Positions 1-8,895 of a stretch of 64,000 bases of DNA are shown piece by piece (the stretch's first letter is position 1; every line of letters begins with the position of its first letter). This stretch comes from Ruminococcus sp. (lineage in GTDB: Bacteria; Bacillota_A; Clostridia; Oscillospirales; Ruminococcaceae): assembly GCF_016283395.1 (NCBI RefSeq), contig NZ_JAEEMU010000032.1, positions 248,001-312,000 on the forward strand. Reading direction: 5' to 3'. The notes under the pieces were generated by a model. The model was not told where the DNA came from and did not search any database. It saw nothing but the letters and a program-made list of their open reading frames with translations. The translations under genes were made by a program, and so were the position numbers.

Positions 1-643
1 ATATTTCGTGAGGAGCTTTACTTATTATTTTATAACCATTTTGTTTAGCATAATAATCGAAAAATCTGAAAAGGGTACTTTTATATACGCTCCAGTTTTT
101 CATATCTAATGTACCATCTTTTTTTGCAAAGCTCTTAAACTGCGCTATATCCGCAAAATACTGTGTTGTTTTATTAACAAACAAGTTTTCATAAGAGTAA
201 TATTTTAAATATGCCCTATCCCTGTTGTGAGAGTCGTCAAAAGATATATCAAATACAATTCGATCAGGTATTTCACCTTCAATACTATTATTCAAAAGAA
301 TATATCTTATTCCATTTGTGAGCAAGCCCCAGTCAATTACTGGTTTATGAGAATTAAGATATTCAGAAAGTTGTTTCATATCTTTTTCTGTTAAATCAAT
401 ATTAGTAGTTTGGCTACCTTTTTTCTGTCCCTTTGTCTCAACAATAAACAAAGGCTCATTTTTTATCTTATAAACGATGTCTGCTCTGCCCTCATAAATA
501 GCTTCTTCATAATCCCAGTTTTCGGGATTATATCCAAGTTCCTTGAGAAACACATTTACTACAACATGGTTTTTAATATTCTCTTCGCCTAAATTAGAAA
601 GTTCACTCATTCTTTTCTTTACCGCTTTAATAAGCTCTTGCAT
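1..643 (-). CDS. HsdR-N-like restriction nuclease domain protein (partial, C-terminus outside window)
   Basis: The frame is open from an ATG at 643 to the window edge (214 codons) and follows a GAGGAGG ribosome site. The protein begins MQELIKAVKKRMSELS. At about residues 50-70 it has a GRADIVY segment followed by FIVETKGQ, the Asp...Glu-x-Lys arrangement of PD-(D/E)xK nucleases as in the N-terminal domain of type I restriction R subunits (HSDR_N). A later WGLLTNGIRY segment is also typical of that family. Known members bind or cut DNA. Whether this is a full HsdR, a stand-alone HSDR_N protein or a fusion cannot be decided here because the helicase part, if any, lies outside. Confidence 0.7.
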   Translation of the reverse strand, partial: MQELIKAVKKRMSELSNLGEENIKNHVVVNVFLKELGYNPENWDYEEAIYEGRADIVYKIKNEPLFIVETKGQKKGSQTTNIDLTEKDMKQLSEYLNSHKPVIDWGLLTNGIRYILLNNSIEGEIPDRIVFDISFDDSHNRDRAYLKYYSYENLFVNKTTQYFADIAQFKSFAKKDGTLDMKNWSVYKSTLFRFFDYYAKQNGYKIISKAPHEI

Positions 644-796
644 AAATGACCTCCTCTTATGACTTATATTAATACAATTATAACACGCCTCTCTCGCTTT
701 GTCCACCATTTGGATTGAAAAAACTTCCGTCCAAATACAGACAGGAACTGTTATTTTCTTGATATCACGTTATTCTGTCAGTTTAGCGAACAGCAA

Positions 797-2011
797 TTAT
801 TCAATAAAATCATCGACATAAAAAAAGCGATTTTTTTCAATTGAACCTAATTTTTTTCTTTTCTTTCGGAATACTATCTTACATATTATAGAAGAAACCG
901 TTACATTAAACACCACAGGGATAAATATGCATAACAGTAACATCATTATGATTATTCCGCTTACCTCAGCATCGAAGCCTGCTTCGGAGATGAACCTTTT
1001 TATAAGCAGAAATCCCAGACCGAACTCTATCAGCTGAAGGATAAGATATATTATTTTAAATAAGCGATAATAAAGCGGATTTTCAGGAAGATTGTCAGTA
1101 CACATTTCTCCTGTCTGACCATTCATTACAATGGTATAATTTGCTTTATCATATGTTACATTCATAAGCCATACAGGTACAAGATAATATGTCAGTTCTC
1201 TGTTATGGATAGTCTTTTTGATAACAGCTGTCTGCGGATCAACAGTACCATTATCAGTTCTGATCTTTTTTACAGGGCAGGCTTCTTTTACTCTGTAATC
1301 TGCATCTCTCATAGCGTTTTCAGCACCGATAGTATATCTGCTTGCATAAAATCCCGTAAGATATGATTCATTGAAATCATCTGCTTCATTGAAATTGAAA
1401 GGCCACATGGAATAAAAAACATTCCAGCCCATATTCTTATCATTTGCGAGTATAGGATAATCCTTTACAGTTATAGAGGAGCAGGCTTTTGAATCAACAG
1501 TCGAGTCGCAGGTACAGCTGTACCCCCAGACAGGTATATAGCAGCCTGTTATTTTATCCAGTACAGCCTTATCCTTGAATTCTTTGGGAACATTTTTTAT
1601 ACCCGAAATATATCCCATGTATTTTTCCGCGAATTCCTTTTTTGTTATCCTGAACGGAATGACTTTATCAGGACGTATATCTCCTTTAAAATCGGAAGAT
1701 ATTATAACATCATGGCTGCAAAACGGACATTTTGCAGTTCCTGTTGAAGAAAGAGTTATGATCTGTCCGCCGCATGACGGACAGTCGAATTCTTCGATCT
1801 TATCACTTACATATGGTTCCCATACAGCTTTTGATCTTTTTACCCAGTCAAAATCAGAGTCCTTTCCATTAGTTTCTTCTTTGAAGTGAGAGAGGATATA
1901 CTCCTGATCGTAAGTATTCTTGCAAAATCTGCATGACAGTGTTTTGCATTTGATATCATAATACATTGGAGCACCGCATGACGGGCATTTGTATTCTTTT
2001 ACTTCTGACAT
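797..2011 (-). CDS. Zinc-ribbon membrane protein (TFIIB-type zinc ribbon-like)
   Basis: A 404-aa protein. I start it at the ATG at 2011 rather than the in-frame GTG nine bases upstream, because AGGTG lies six bases before the ATG. The N-terminus has a CPSCG...CRFC pair and, 50-60 residues later, a second CPSCG...CPFC pair, so two zinc ribbons. The centre repeats a CYIPVW / YLVPVW pattern of the kind seen in zinc-ribbon proteins that Firmicutes annotations call 'TFIIB-type zinc ribbon-containing'. Near the C-terminus are two hydrophobic segments (around residues 320-345 and 350-380) and then a basic KKRKK stretch. Function is unknown; it is probably a membrane-anchored housekeeping or stress protein. 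It lies 85 bases downstream of a co-oriented SUKH gene. Confidence 0.6.
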   Translation of the reverse strand: MSEVKEYKCPSCGAPMYYDIKCKTLSCRFCKNTYDQEYILSHFKEETNGKDSDFDWVKRSKAVWEPYVSDKIEEFDCPSCGGQIITLSSTGTAKCPFCSHDVIISSDFKGDIRPDKVIPFRITKKEFAEKYMGYISGIKNVPKEFKDKAVLDKITGCYIPVWGYSCTCDSTVDSKACSSITVKDYPILANDKNMGWNVFYSMWPFNFNEADDFNESYLTGFYASRYTIGAENAMRDADYRVKEACPVKKIRTDNGTVDPQTAVIKKTIHNRELTYYLVPVWLMNVTYDKANYTIVMNGQTGEMCTDNLPENPLYYRLFKIIYLILQLIEFGLGFLLIKRFISEAGFDAEVSGIIIMMLLLCIFIPVVFNVTVSSIICKIVFRKKRKKLGSIEKNRFFYVDDFIE

Positions 2012-2096
2012 TTTATTCACCTGTATTACAGCCTGAAAATCAGCAGATCCTTATCTTCAGCTGCGGTTTACTTTTTCTGTTTTATTACTCATCGTC

Positions 2097-2624
2097 TTAC
2101 CATTCTTCAAGATATTCATCTAATTCTTCGTCCTCGACTTCGCCGTCTAAGAAATCTGCAATAGTACAGCCGAGCAGAGTTGTAATATCATCGTACTCGT
2201 CTTCATCGCCGTGATCGTTAGTTATTATCTTGTTAGTGTCAAGGTCAAGGAGAACGATTTCGCCGTCGCCGATCATATCGCCGAGGTACAGATAATTCTT
2301 TGTATCGCCCCACTCCCATTCGGTATCGAGCATTTTTTCGACCTGGTCGAGTGTGCTGATTTCAAGATTAGACGGACTAAGATAAAAACCGTTCGTGAAC
2401 TTGTATAAGTCTCTTAATTCATCGGTCAGCTTTATATTTGTACGCTTTTCAAACTCGTCTATTTCCGCATCTGAAACAGGAGCGAACAGTCGGAGTTCAA
2501 CATCATCGGGATAATCCTCTGCCAGATGAACAAGAAGCTTCATTTCTTCATAAAACTCAGCATTTTCGGGAATTACCGCGTTGTTTATATCCTGTCTTTC
2601 GGGTGGAATGTAGTTATCTGACAT
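2097..2624 (-). CDS. SMI1/KNR4 (SUKH) family protein
   Basis: A 175-aa acidic protein. The ATG at 2624 is preferred over a GTG at 2633 because AGAGGTG sits six bases upstream of it. Residues around 45-90 carry the SUKH core: VSDAEIDEFEKRTN, LTDELRDLYKFTNGF, then the LEISTLDQVEKM strand-helix. SUKH proteins include many immunity proteins of polymorphic toxin systems, but also stand-alone housekeeping forms. No toxin gene is visible beside it. The C-terminus is a Glu/Asp-rich tail. The SUKH call is firm; an immunity role is only possible. Confidence 0.75.
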   Translation of the reverse strand: MSDNYIPPERQDINNAVIPENAEFYEEMKLLVHLAEDYPDDVELRLFAPVSDAEIDEFEKRTNIKLTDELRDLYKFTNGFYLSPSNLEISTLDQVEKMLDTEWEWGDTKNYLYLGDMIGDGEIVLLDLDTNKIITNDHGDEDEYDDITTLLGCTIADFLDGEVEDEELDEYLEEW

Positions 2625-2806
2625 AATAAGCACCTCTGATTTTTATAATTATAATGTTTATAATTCCGTGTGTTTTTCTAATTATATATCATGGCTGATA
2701 AATTGTCAATTAATAAAAAATAAATGAGTCAGTCCTCAGTATATTGACATATTATGGATATATATATATAATAATGATATATATTATACAGAAAGGTTTT
2801 AAAGAG

Positions 2807-3685
2807 ATGGAATCAAAAAGAGATGGTGACCGTGCACCTTACGGTCCAAACGGCAAAAAAGCCGTAATTAAGGTGATCCTTGCATTGGTATTTGCGGTTG
2901 TATCAATTGTGGGAGCAATATTATTAGCGATCCTTATAAACGATGTTACAGGGTGTAAACTGAGCTGCATCGAATATCTGTGCCGATGCATTATTTCCGT
3001 AGCAGCCTTCATATTCCTCGGTGGGATAGCATGGCTTCGTTTTGATAAGGAAGCGATCAAAAAGACATGGAAATTTGTATGGCCTCTTGTCCTGATAAAC
3101 GTTGTATTGGGCGTACTGATCGCATCAACTGCTTTTTTGTCAAAAGATTCAAACGGCATCAGCATTGACGGTCTGAAACAGATACCATATAACACACTGC
3201 TTATGGTACTTGTCGGTATCAATGAAGAAGCGATCTTTCGCGGACTTCTTCTGGGCGGCTTGCTTCTCTGGTTCGGAAGGAAGAAAAACGGTATGCTCTG
3301 GGCTGCTGTGATTTCTTCAGTAGTATTCGGCTTTGTTCATGTTATGTTTGACCTGGATTTTTCGAGCATCAGCACAATTGCTACGGGACTTATGAAGACA
3401 CTGGAGACAACTATGTTTGCCATTGTTTGGTGCTATTGCGTTCTGGAGTATAAAAATCTCATTGGTGCTATGACTGCACACGCATTCTTCGACTGGATCG
3501 TCGTAGTTGGAAGCTTACTCAGCGGTTCGGGATTTTCTGCGGATTATGTAACAGACGATCCGAAAAGGGCAGTTATTCAATGCGTATTCTTCGGATTAAC
3601 CGCGCTTCTGTATCTCCCGCGCACTATCAAGGCTGTCAAGGGCATAAAAGCATTAGAACTGACAGGCGGTCCTTTTGCGGAATGA
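2807..3685 (+). CDS. CPBP family intramembrane metalloprotease (CAAX/Abi-like)
   Basis: A 292-aa polytopic membrane protein. The frame extends upstream through an AT-rich stretch, but the ATG at 2807 is the plausible start, with AAAGG ten bases before it and a soluble charged N-terminus. The CPBP motifs are all present: EEAIFRG (EExxxR), FGFVHVMFD (FxxxH) and TAHAFFD (HxxxD). These residues bind the metal and catalyse intramembrane cleavage in the family. Members process prenylated or signal-like peptides and often occur near peptide export genes; no substrate is visible here. The next gene starts 20 bases downstream, so the two may be co-transcribed. Confidence 0.85.
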   Translation: MESKRDGDRAPYGPNGKKAVIKVILALVFAVVSIVGAILLAILINDVTGCKLSCIEYLCRCIISVAAFIFLGGIAWLRFDKEAIKKTWKFVWPLVLINVVLGVLIASTAFLSKDSNGISIDGLKQIPYNTLLMVLVGINEEAIFRGLLLGGLLLWFGRKKNGMLWAAVISSVVFGFVHVMFDLDFSSISTIATGLMKTLETTMFAIVWCYCVLEYKNLIGAMTAHAFFDWIVVVGSLLSGSGFSADYVTDDPKRAVIQCVFFGLTALLYLPRTIKAVKGIKALELTGGPFAE

Positions 3686-3704
3686 ATATGACAAGGAGGA
3701 GCAT

Positions 3705-4769
3705 ATGACTGAAAGATTAAGAAGCAAATGTGATCTTTTTTTACGGAACCGTAATGCTGTTTCCAAGAAGTTTCTGCTTGAAAAGGCTGTTATGAGCATA
3801 GCGGCAGGACTTATATTTACAGGCGCAGACAAAGAAGCTGATATTGAGAAGCTGACCGAATGCCGTAAGATACTTGCGAAGCATACAGGCTTTTTCTCAG
3901 AATACAGAGACGCTGTGAAGCTGGCTCTGCTGAGTGAAATGGCTCTGTCAGAAACTCCCGAACAGTATATAGAAGATGTCAAGGCAGTCTATAAGAAGCT
4001 GCACAAGGGAAAGTTCAAGGATAATTCCTATATGGTCCTTGCTGCGATGCTGGCTTGTGATCTTGGCAGACAAAATGACGCCGATGAGATCGTTGAAAAG
4101 CATAACGAGATCATGAAGAAAATGGAAAAACAGCACCCTTTCCTTACAGACTCTGAGGATATTTCTTATGTGATACTCCTTGCGCTTTCCGACAGAGATG
4201 CTGATACTGTTATCAGTGATATGAATGAATGTTTTGAGTATCTTAAGAAGACCTGCAAGATCAAGGCAGGTTCTGATTCAATACAGGGACTCAGCGAGAT
4301 ACTTGCACTGACAGACGGAGATATCAAGGGAAAGTGCGACAAGATAATCAGTATTTATAATATATTGAATGACAATAAAGCCGATATCAAGGGTGGATAC
4401 GCTTTTTCAGCTCTCGGCACTCTGATAGGCATTGACGAAGCTCCCGAAATGATTGCCGGCGAAATAATCGAAGCTGATGAATTCTTAAAGGACTGCAAGA
4501 GATTTGATGAAAAATCAGTGGACAAAAACCAGAGACTGATGTTTGCAGTAATGCTTGTAGCCGAAAGCTGCGGAATGAGTTCTTCTGTGATAAGCAATAC
4601 ATTCATCAACAGTGCGCTGGGAATTGTCAGAGCTCAGCATATAGCAACGATGATAACCATTATATCAAATGTTCTGCCGCCTGTTCTGGGAGCTTTTGCA
4701 GATAAAGGCAATGAAGAAACGGACAAAACCGAATCCAAGGAGCAGGATAAGGAAACGGCTGAAGGCTGA
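3705..4769 (+). CDS. DUF4003-like protein
   Basis: A 354-aa soluble, mostly helical protein. The start at 3705 follows AAGGAGGA; an upstream in-frame start would overlap the CPBP gene. It opens with a CDLFLRNRNAV segment and then alternates helices with repeated LALTD, LALSD-like patterns, consistent with DUF4003 proteins of Firmicutes, whose function is unknown. I recognise the family by general pattern only. The C-terminus ends in a run of Glu, Lys and Thr. It follows the CPBP gene by 20 bases and precedes an orphan sortase, so it may belong to a small surface-related operon. Confidence 0.5.
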   Translation: MTERLRSKCDLFLRNRNAVSKKFLLEKAVMSIAAGLIFTGADKEADIEKLTECRKILAKHTGFFSEYRDAVKLALLSEMALSETPEQYIEDVKAVYKKLHKGKFKDNSYMVLAAMLACDLGRQNDADEIVEKHNEIMKKMEKQHPFLTDSEDISYVILLALSDRDADTVISDMNECFEYLKKTCKIKAGSDSIQGLSEILALTDGDIKGKCDKIISIYNILNDNKADIKGGYAFSALGTLIGIDEAPEMIAGEIIEADEFLKDCKRFDEKSVDKNQRLMFAVMLVAESCGMSSSVISNTFINSALGIVRAQHIATMITIISNVLPPVLGAFADKGNEETDKTESKEQDKETAEG

Positions 4770-4828
4770 CAATATTCATCTGTGCTATAATAAACAACAG
4801 AGCATTAAATATCGGATCGGATACTAAA

Positions 4829-5470
4829 ATGAGGAAAAAAATAAAAACAGCACTTATATTCACAGGCATACTCATGCTTATAGCGGCAGCGGCTCTTTGC
4901 GTTTTCAATATCATACAGGATAGACGGGCATACGAAAAGTCACAGAATGTCCTGACTGAATTGAAGCGATATATCCCTGAGCCAACTGAGGAAATTCCGA
5001 CAAAACCTTCCGAGAATCCTGCCGATGACCTGTTTTTGCAATATGAACAGGTCGAAGAAGAGGAACCTATCGCCATAAATGTTGACGGAATAGATTATAG
5101 CGGCTATATATCACTTCCATCACTTGGACTTGAACTGCCCATTATTGATAATTGGAGTTATGACGCTCTTGAGATCTCTCCATGTCGGTTCAGCGGCACT
5201 GCGTCAGGCAATGACCTTATTATTGCCGCACATAATTACAACAGCCATTTTGGACGAATTAATGAGCTTGAAAACGGAGCAGAATTCAGCTTTATTGATA
5301 CGAGAGGTAATATCTACAGATATACGGTGGAGGACATAAGAGTCCTTGACGGCAGTGATTCCGAGGGGATGTTCTCAGGCAGCGAAAGTGAATGGGATAT
5401 AACCCTTTTTACCTGCACGCTCAGCGGACAAGCAAGAGTCGCTGTAAGAGGCAGCAGATGTGATAAATAA
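4829..5470 (+). CDS. Sortase (orphan; class B/D-like)
   Basis: A 213-aa membrane-anchored transpeptidase. The N-terminal hydrophobic segment (about residues 7-27) is the only membrane span; there is no C-terminal one, unlike the two class C enzymes nearby. The catalytic set is visible: His near 135 in IIAAHNYN, Cys near 196 in TLFTCTL, and Arg in VAVRGSR about ten residues later. The enzyme should cleave a C-terminal LPxTG-like signal and join the protein to the wall. Candidate substrates in the window are the LPQTG dockerin protein and any pilin needing wall attachment. It ends at a hairpin shared with the convergent pilin gene. Exact sortase class is uncertain. Confidence 0.85.
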   Translation: MRKKIKTALIFTGILMLIAAAALCVFNIIQDRRAYEKSQNVLTELKRYIPEPTEEIPTKPSENPADDLFLQYEQVEEEEPIAINVDGIDYSGYISLPSLGLELPIIDNWSYDALEISPCRFSGTASGNDLIIAAHNYNSHFGRINELENGAEFSFIDTRGNIYRYTVEDIRVLDGSDSEGMFSGSESEWDITLFTCTLSGQARVAVRGSRCDK

Positions 5471-5477
5471 ATGTAAT

Positions 5478-5520
5478 AAGTCCCGAAGTAATTTGAAATT
5501 GCTTCGGGACTTGGTTTATT
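5478..5520. terminator. Bidirectional terminator between sortase and pilin
   Basis: AAGTCCCGAAG (5478-5488) pairs with CTTCGGGACTT (5502-5512), and the loop can pair further as AATTT/AAATT. It lies in the 55-base gap between two convergent genes and is followed by T-rich sequence on the plus strand. Confidence 0.8.
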
Positions 5521-5525
5521 TCAGA

Positions 5526-6587
5526 TTAATCCTTATCGTTCTTTCTGCCTTTAATAAGAACGCCTAATGTTATCAGTAACAGTCCTCCTGCAACGAGGGG
5601 AATAACGGGCCACCACAGCTGTCCTGTCTGTGCAAGAGGGGGCAGAATCTTTGTGGTCGTTTGCTGCATTTTTGTAGTGGTATTTGTTGTGGAAGTTGCC
5701 GTGGCTGTAATTTTTGTGATCTGTGTTTCTGATGATGAAATAGTTGTAGTAGTATCTGATATGTTTGTAGTAGATGTAACTGTTGTTACAGGTGGTTTGT
5801 AGCTGTTTTTTATCAGGTACTGGCTGCTGTTATAGTCGATTATTACTGTGTAGTTTGTAGGAATAACACGCTCTACCACGTACCAGTCATTGACGGGTTC
5901 AAGATCATTCCAACGGTATTCCCAGTTGTTTTCTTCATTCAGTGTAACTGTGTCAAATATCTCATCATTACGGAAAAGGTCAACGGTGATATATGTGGGA
6001 CGTGCTATGCTGTCGGCAGTATCGTTTACCCAAACTTTTTTCACAGTATATGAGTCAACAGTGTTGCTGAGAGTAATGTATGAGAATTTGGGATAGGCGT
6101 CATAGCTGAATGAAACATCGCTCTCATTAGCTTCAAGAAGCAGGGTTGAAGGTACATAGTATGTGTTTTCAACTTGCAGAGTCTTGCCTACAGCGAGATA
6201 TACGCCCTTGCTCAGTCCGCTGAATGTGAGCTCGCCGTTTTTGCCCGTCTCACCTGTACTGAGAGGAGCGATACCATCTACGACCGCGTAGCTCGCAATA
6301 GTTTTGGCGATCTGTTCAACATTTTCCTCGGTTATACTACTTGTCTCTATGGGATATTTAGCGAAGTCGCCTGTAAGTACGATGCCGCTGCCAGAGCGTT
6401 CGCCTACCCTGTATATACGCCATTTCATGCCTACGAGAGTAGTGTCGTCCTTTCGGCATATGAGCTTTATTGAACGAGCTGTGCCGTCATCACAGCTAAC
6501 TGTGAAAGGTATACAGAACGTAAGGCATAGTATTATTGAAAACACTATGGCTATGAGACGTGAAGTCCTTTTTATTGAAAATGGCAT
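5526..6587 (-). CDS. LAQTG-anchored pilin with Cna_B domain
   Basis: A 353-aa secreted protein with an N-terminal signal peptide (about residues 1-30). A first domain (about 35-165) has the short-strand pattern of Gram-positive pilins and prealbumin-like folds. A second domain (about 170-250), beginning YTVKKVWVND and closing with WYVVERVIPTNY, is a Cna_B/collagen-adhesin B-type domain, which often carries an internal isopeptide bond. A Thr/Ser-rich stalk (about 255-310) leads to LAQTG at 318-322, a membrane helix and a KGRKND tail. LAQTG departs from LPxTG at the Pro, suggesting recognition by the dedicated sortase just upstream. It is the last gene of the leftward three-gene pilus operon. 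The start is supported by AGAGGTG. Confidence 0.85.
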   Translation of the reverse strand: MPFSIKRTSRLIAIVFSIILCLTFCIPFTVSCDDGTARSIKLICRKDDTTLVGMKWRIYRVGERSGSGIVLTGDFAKYPIETSSITEENVEQIAKTIASYAVVDGIAPLSTGETGKNGELTFSGLSKGVYLAVGKTLQVENTYYVPSTLLLEANESDVSFSYDAYPKFSYITLSNTVDSYTVKKVWVNDTADSIARPTYITVDLFRNDEIFDTVTLNEENNWEYRWNDLEPVNDWYVVERVIPTNYTVIIDYNSSQYLIKNSYKPPVTTVTSTTNISDTTTTISSSETQITKITATATSTTNTTTKMQQTTTKILPPLAQTGQLWWPVIPLVAGGLLLITLGVLIKGRKNDKD

Positions 6588-6607
6588 GAGATCACCTCTT
6601 TATCCTT

Positions 6608-7441
6608 TTATTTCTTTTCCTTTTTGTCACGTTTGCCCGAGAATATCCAGAACAGTATCAGGCATATGAGAATGGGTATAACAATGAACGGGAGCACCTT
6701 TATCTCGTCCACGGGAATAGCGTCTGCCAGCACCTTTACAGCGTGTGGCTGCTCTGTATCTATCCTGTGAGCCCGCACCAGCAGGCGATGTGTGTTTATT
6801 CCATATGGCGTGCAGGTCATAAGAGTAACATAATCCTTATCAGGCACAGCCGCAAGTCTGTCCATTTCGTATGGAAGGACTGTGGCTATTTCGTCCACCT
6901 CATAATCCAGAACTTCGTCAAGGACGGTTATGCGAAAAGTATCGTTTTCGGTAAGCTGGTCTATGTCGGTGAAAAGCTTTGCCGACGGGAGTCCGCGGTG
7001 AGCAGATATTACCGAGTGACAGCTCTTACCGCCTATGGGCAAGGACGTTCCCTCAAGATGTCCCACAGCTACATTTAGCACCTCTGGGCTTGTACCGTGA
7101 TATATGGGAAGATAGGTGTTTATCTTGGGTATCTCAATATATCCTATGATGCCTGTACTTGTAATGTCAAGGATATCATCATAGCCGCCTATACTTTTAT
7201 AATCGCTGAGAGGTGAACTTAGCTTTGCAAGCTCACTGTTGTATTTTCTTGCTCTTTCAAACAGTTTTTCCTTATCGGCTCTGTCCATATTGCTTACTGC
7301 CTGGTCATATATGGCGATAGCGCGGGACTGCTTGTTTGAATTCCACCAATTGCTGAATGACGGATATATCATTATGCAAAGTCCTGCCACAAGAGCGGTC
7401 ACAAGGAGGATATTTACGATAAGACTGCGCTTGTTCTTCAT
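6608..7441 (-). CDS. Class C (pilus-polymerizing) sortase
   Basis: A 277-aa membrane enzyme with an N-terminal membrane helix (about 9-27) and a C-terminal one (about 252-270), the arrangement typical of class C sortases. The sequence has GIIGYIEIPKI, LPIYHG, GHLEGTSLPIGG, SAHRGLPSAKLFTDID (catalytic His) and TLMTCTPYGINTHRLL (catalytic Cys and Arg). It should covalently link pilin subunits through LPxTG-like signals, here probably the LAQTG pilin immediately downstream. Its ATG overlaps the stop of the signal peptidase gene by four bases (ATGA), implying coupled translation. Confidence 0.93.
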   Translation of the reverse strand: MKNKRSLIVNILLVTALVAGLCIMIYPSFSNWWNSNKQSRAIAIYDQAVSNMDRADKEKLFERARKYNSELAKLSSPLSDYKSIGGYDDILDITSTGIIGYIEIPKINTYLPIYHGTSPEVLNVAVGHLEGTSLPIGGKSCHSVISAHRGLPSAKLFTDIDQLTENDTFRITVLDEVLDYEVDEIATVLPYEMDRLAAVPDKDYVTLMTCTPYGINTHRLLVRAHRIDTEQPHAVKVLADAIPVDEIKVLPFIVIPILICLILFWIFSGKRDKKEKK

Positions 7442-7998
7442 TTTATCCTGCCGAAAGAGCTTATCGGAGCGACTCTTAAATAGACCTTTCCGATGATGTT
7501 TTCCTCCGAAATACAGCCGACGGCAGTTGAACGGCTGTCAACGGAAGTGCTTCTTTCGTCACCCATTACAAAGTAACGGGACTCGGGAACTGTGAACGGG
7601 AATGATATATCACACTCACCCAAGGAAAGTACGCTTACATAGGGCTCGTCCAGTTTTGTGCCGTTCAGTTCAACAGTGCCGTCATCAAGTATATTGATAA
7701 CGTCCCCCGATGTTCCGATGACACGTTTTATAAGCACCTTTTTGTTATGGTAGAAGGCGATGATATCGCCTTTTTTTATGACCGAGGATTTATTGCAGAG
7801 CACTGTCTGCCCCTTTGCCAAGGTTGGCTCCATGCTGCTGCCTGTAACCTTGAATACTGGGAAAATAAAATTGCATATAAGAACGATAACAGCAGCTGCT
7901 GTGGCAAGTGAACAGAGAGTACTGAAAAGAGCCTTGACGAATGCCTTTTTGTATTTCTTTGTATCTTTATTCTGTTCGTTGGTCATTTTTTCGTCCAT
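7438..7998 (-). CDS. Signal peptidase I (pilus-locus dedicated)
   Basis: A 186-aa type I signal peptidase, starting at the ATG at 7998. The open frame continues upstream, but that stretch contains a promoter (8146-8175), so it cannot be coding. The membrane anchor lies at about residues 20-45. The nucleophile Ser is in TGSSMEPTL and the general-base Lys in VLIKRVIG; the later FVMGDERSTSVDSRS box is also conserved. It should process pilin signal peptides. The match to the second signal peptidase at 8896 is clear, so the two pilus loci share an ancestral organisation. Confidence 0.92.
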   Translation of the reverse strand: MDEKMTNEQNKDTKKYKKAFVKALFSTLCSLATAAAVIVLICNFIFPVFKVTGSSMEPTLAKGQTVLCNKSSVIKKGDIIAFYHNKKVLIKRVIGTSGDVINILDDGTVELNGTKLDEPYVSVLSLGECDISFPFTVPESRYFVMGDERSTSVDSRSTAVGCISEENIIGKVYLRVAPISSFGRIK

Positions 7999-8145
7999 GA
8001 GCTTATACGCAACCTTCCTTTTTATATGATATGTAATAAAATATAAATTAATACAATAAATAATTATCGCGCAAAACGACGATATTTGCAATTGTTTTAA
8101 TCTTGAAAAAATCATTAGTCTGACTGACATGATTCTTGTATGTAT

Positions 8146-8175
8146 ATTATACTTCCTAAGCACATTACAAGTCAA
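8146..8175 (-). promoter_or_regulatory. Promoter of leftward pilus operon
   Basis: On the minus strand TTGACT (8170-8175) is followed after 18 bases by TATAAT (8146-8151). The predicted transcript has a leader of about 140 bases before the signal peptidase ATG at 7998. Confidence 0.65.
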
Positions 8176-8452
8176 TCATTAAATTTAAAAAATATATAAA
8201 TAAAGTTGAATTTCGGCGTAGCCTACAATATACCGCTGATTCTTTGGTCAAAACGCCAAAAAATTTCCAGACTAAGAACAAATGATTAACAATGTGTGAA
8301 ATTAATTTTGTATAGTATAATATGCCGCAAAATGTTCTTTTTGTATATGAAATGGTAGGACTTTTCTATGGTTAAAGCACACAAATCAAAGCGAGTCTAT
8401 TGGTGCTATCTTACAAAAAAGATAAATTTGTGTTTAAAAATCGTAAAATAGG
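8176..8452. other. Intergenic control region between divergent pilus promoters
   Basis: About 280 AT-rich bases separate the two outward-facing pilus promoters. I see no open frame with a ribosome site and no strong hairpin. The position suggests binding of a shared regulator, but I could not define an operator. Confidence 0.35.
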
Positions 8453-8482
8453 TTGACGGCGTTTCTCAACAAATGGTATAAT
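8453..8482 (+). promoter_or_regulatory. Promoter of rightward pilus operon
   Basis: TTGACG (8453-8458), an 18-base spacer and TATAAT (8477-8482), 46 bases before the first gene of the operon. The spacer length equals that of the opposing promoter. Confidence 0.7.
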
Positions 8483-8527
8483 ATAAACATCGAATAGGCA
8501 TATAAATAATTTTTATGGAGACGCAGT

Positions 8528-8890
8528 ATGACTGATAAAGAATTCAAACACCTCAAACGAAGTGATCTGATATATATTATATACGAATATCAAAAAAAGC
8601 AGGAGGACCTCATCAAGGAAAATGAGGAGCTTCGTGAAAAGCTCAACGAAAAGGAAATGAAGATAAGTAATGCAGGCTCTCTTGCAGAGGTGGCTGCAAA
8701 GCTCAACGGACTTTTTGAAGCTGCACAGCAGACAGCTGATGACTATATGAGCCAGCTTGAGCATACGGCTGTTGAGGCAGCTGAAAAGAAAGCAGAAGCC
8801 ATAGTACAGGAAGCAAGGGAAAAAGCTGAAAGAATTATTTCCGAGGCGAAGAAAAGATCTGAAAGCGAAAATAATGATAAAGGGAAATGA
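8528..8890 (+). CDS. Coiled-coil protein of pilus/sortase locus
   Basis: A 120-aa charged, almost entirely helical protein. It starts with KHLKRSDLIYIIYEYQKK and continues as a heptad-rich coiled coil (about residues 20-50), a short GSLAEVAAKLNGLFEAAQQTADDY segment (about 55-80), then an Ala/Glu/Lys helix to the end. Similar small proteins often open sortase/signal peptidase operons in Clostridia. Their role is unknown; an intracellular scaffold or localisation factor is a guess. It has no signal peptide or membrane span. Its stop overlaps the possible first ATG of the signal peptidase gene. Confidence 0.6.
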   Translation: MTDKEFKHLKRSDLIYIIYEYQKKQEDLIKENEELREKLNEKEMKISNAGSLAEVAAKLNGLFEAAQQTADDYMSQLEHTAVEAAEKKAEAIVQEAREKAERIISEAKKRSESENNDKGK

Positions 8891-8895
8891 TCGTC

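Noticed and set aside
410..592. 60-codon plus-strand frame
   Set aside because: It is antisense to the HsdR-N-like gene (1-643, minus), has no ribosome site and its product is low-complexity hydrophobic.
8001..8175. Upstream extension of the leftward signal peptidase
   Set aside because: The stretch contains a consensus promoter and a leader; a start at 7998 gives a normal-length protein.
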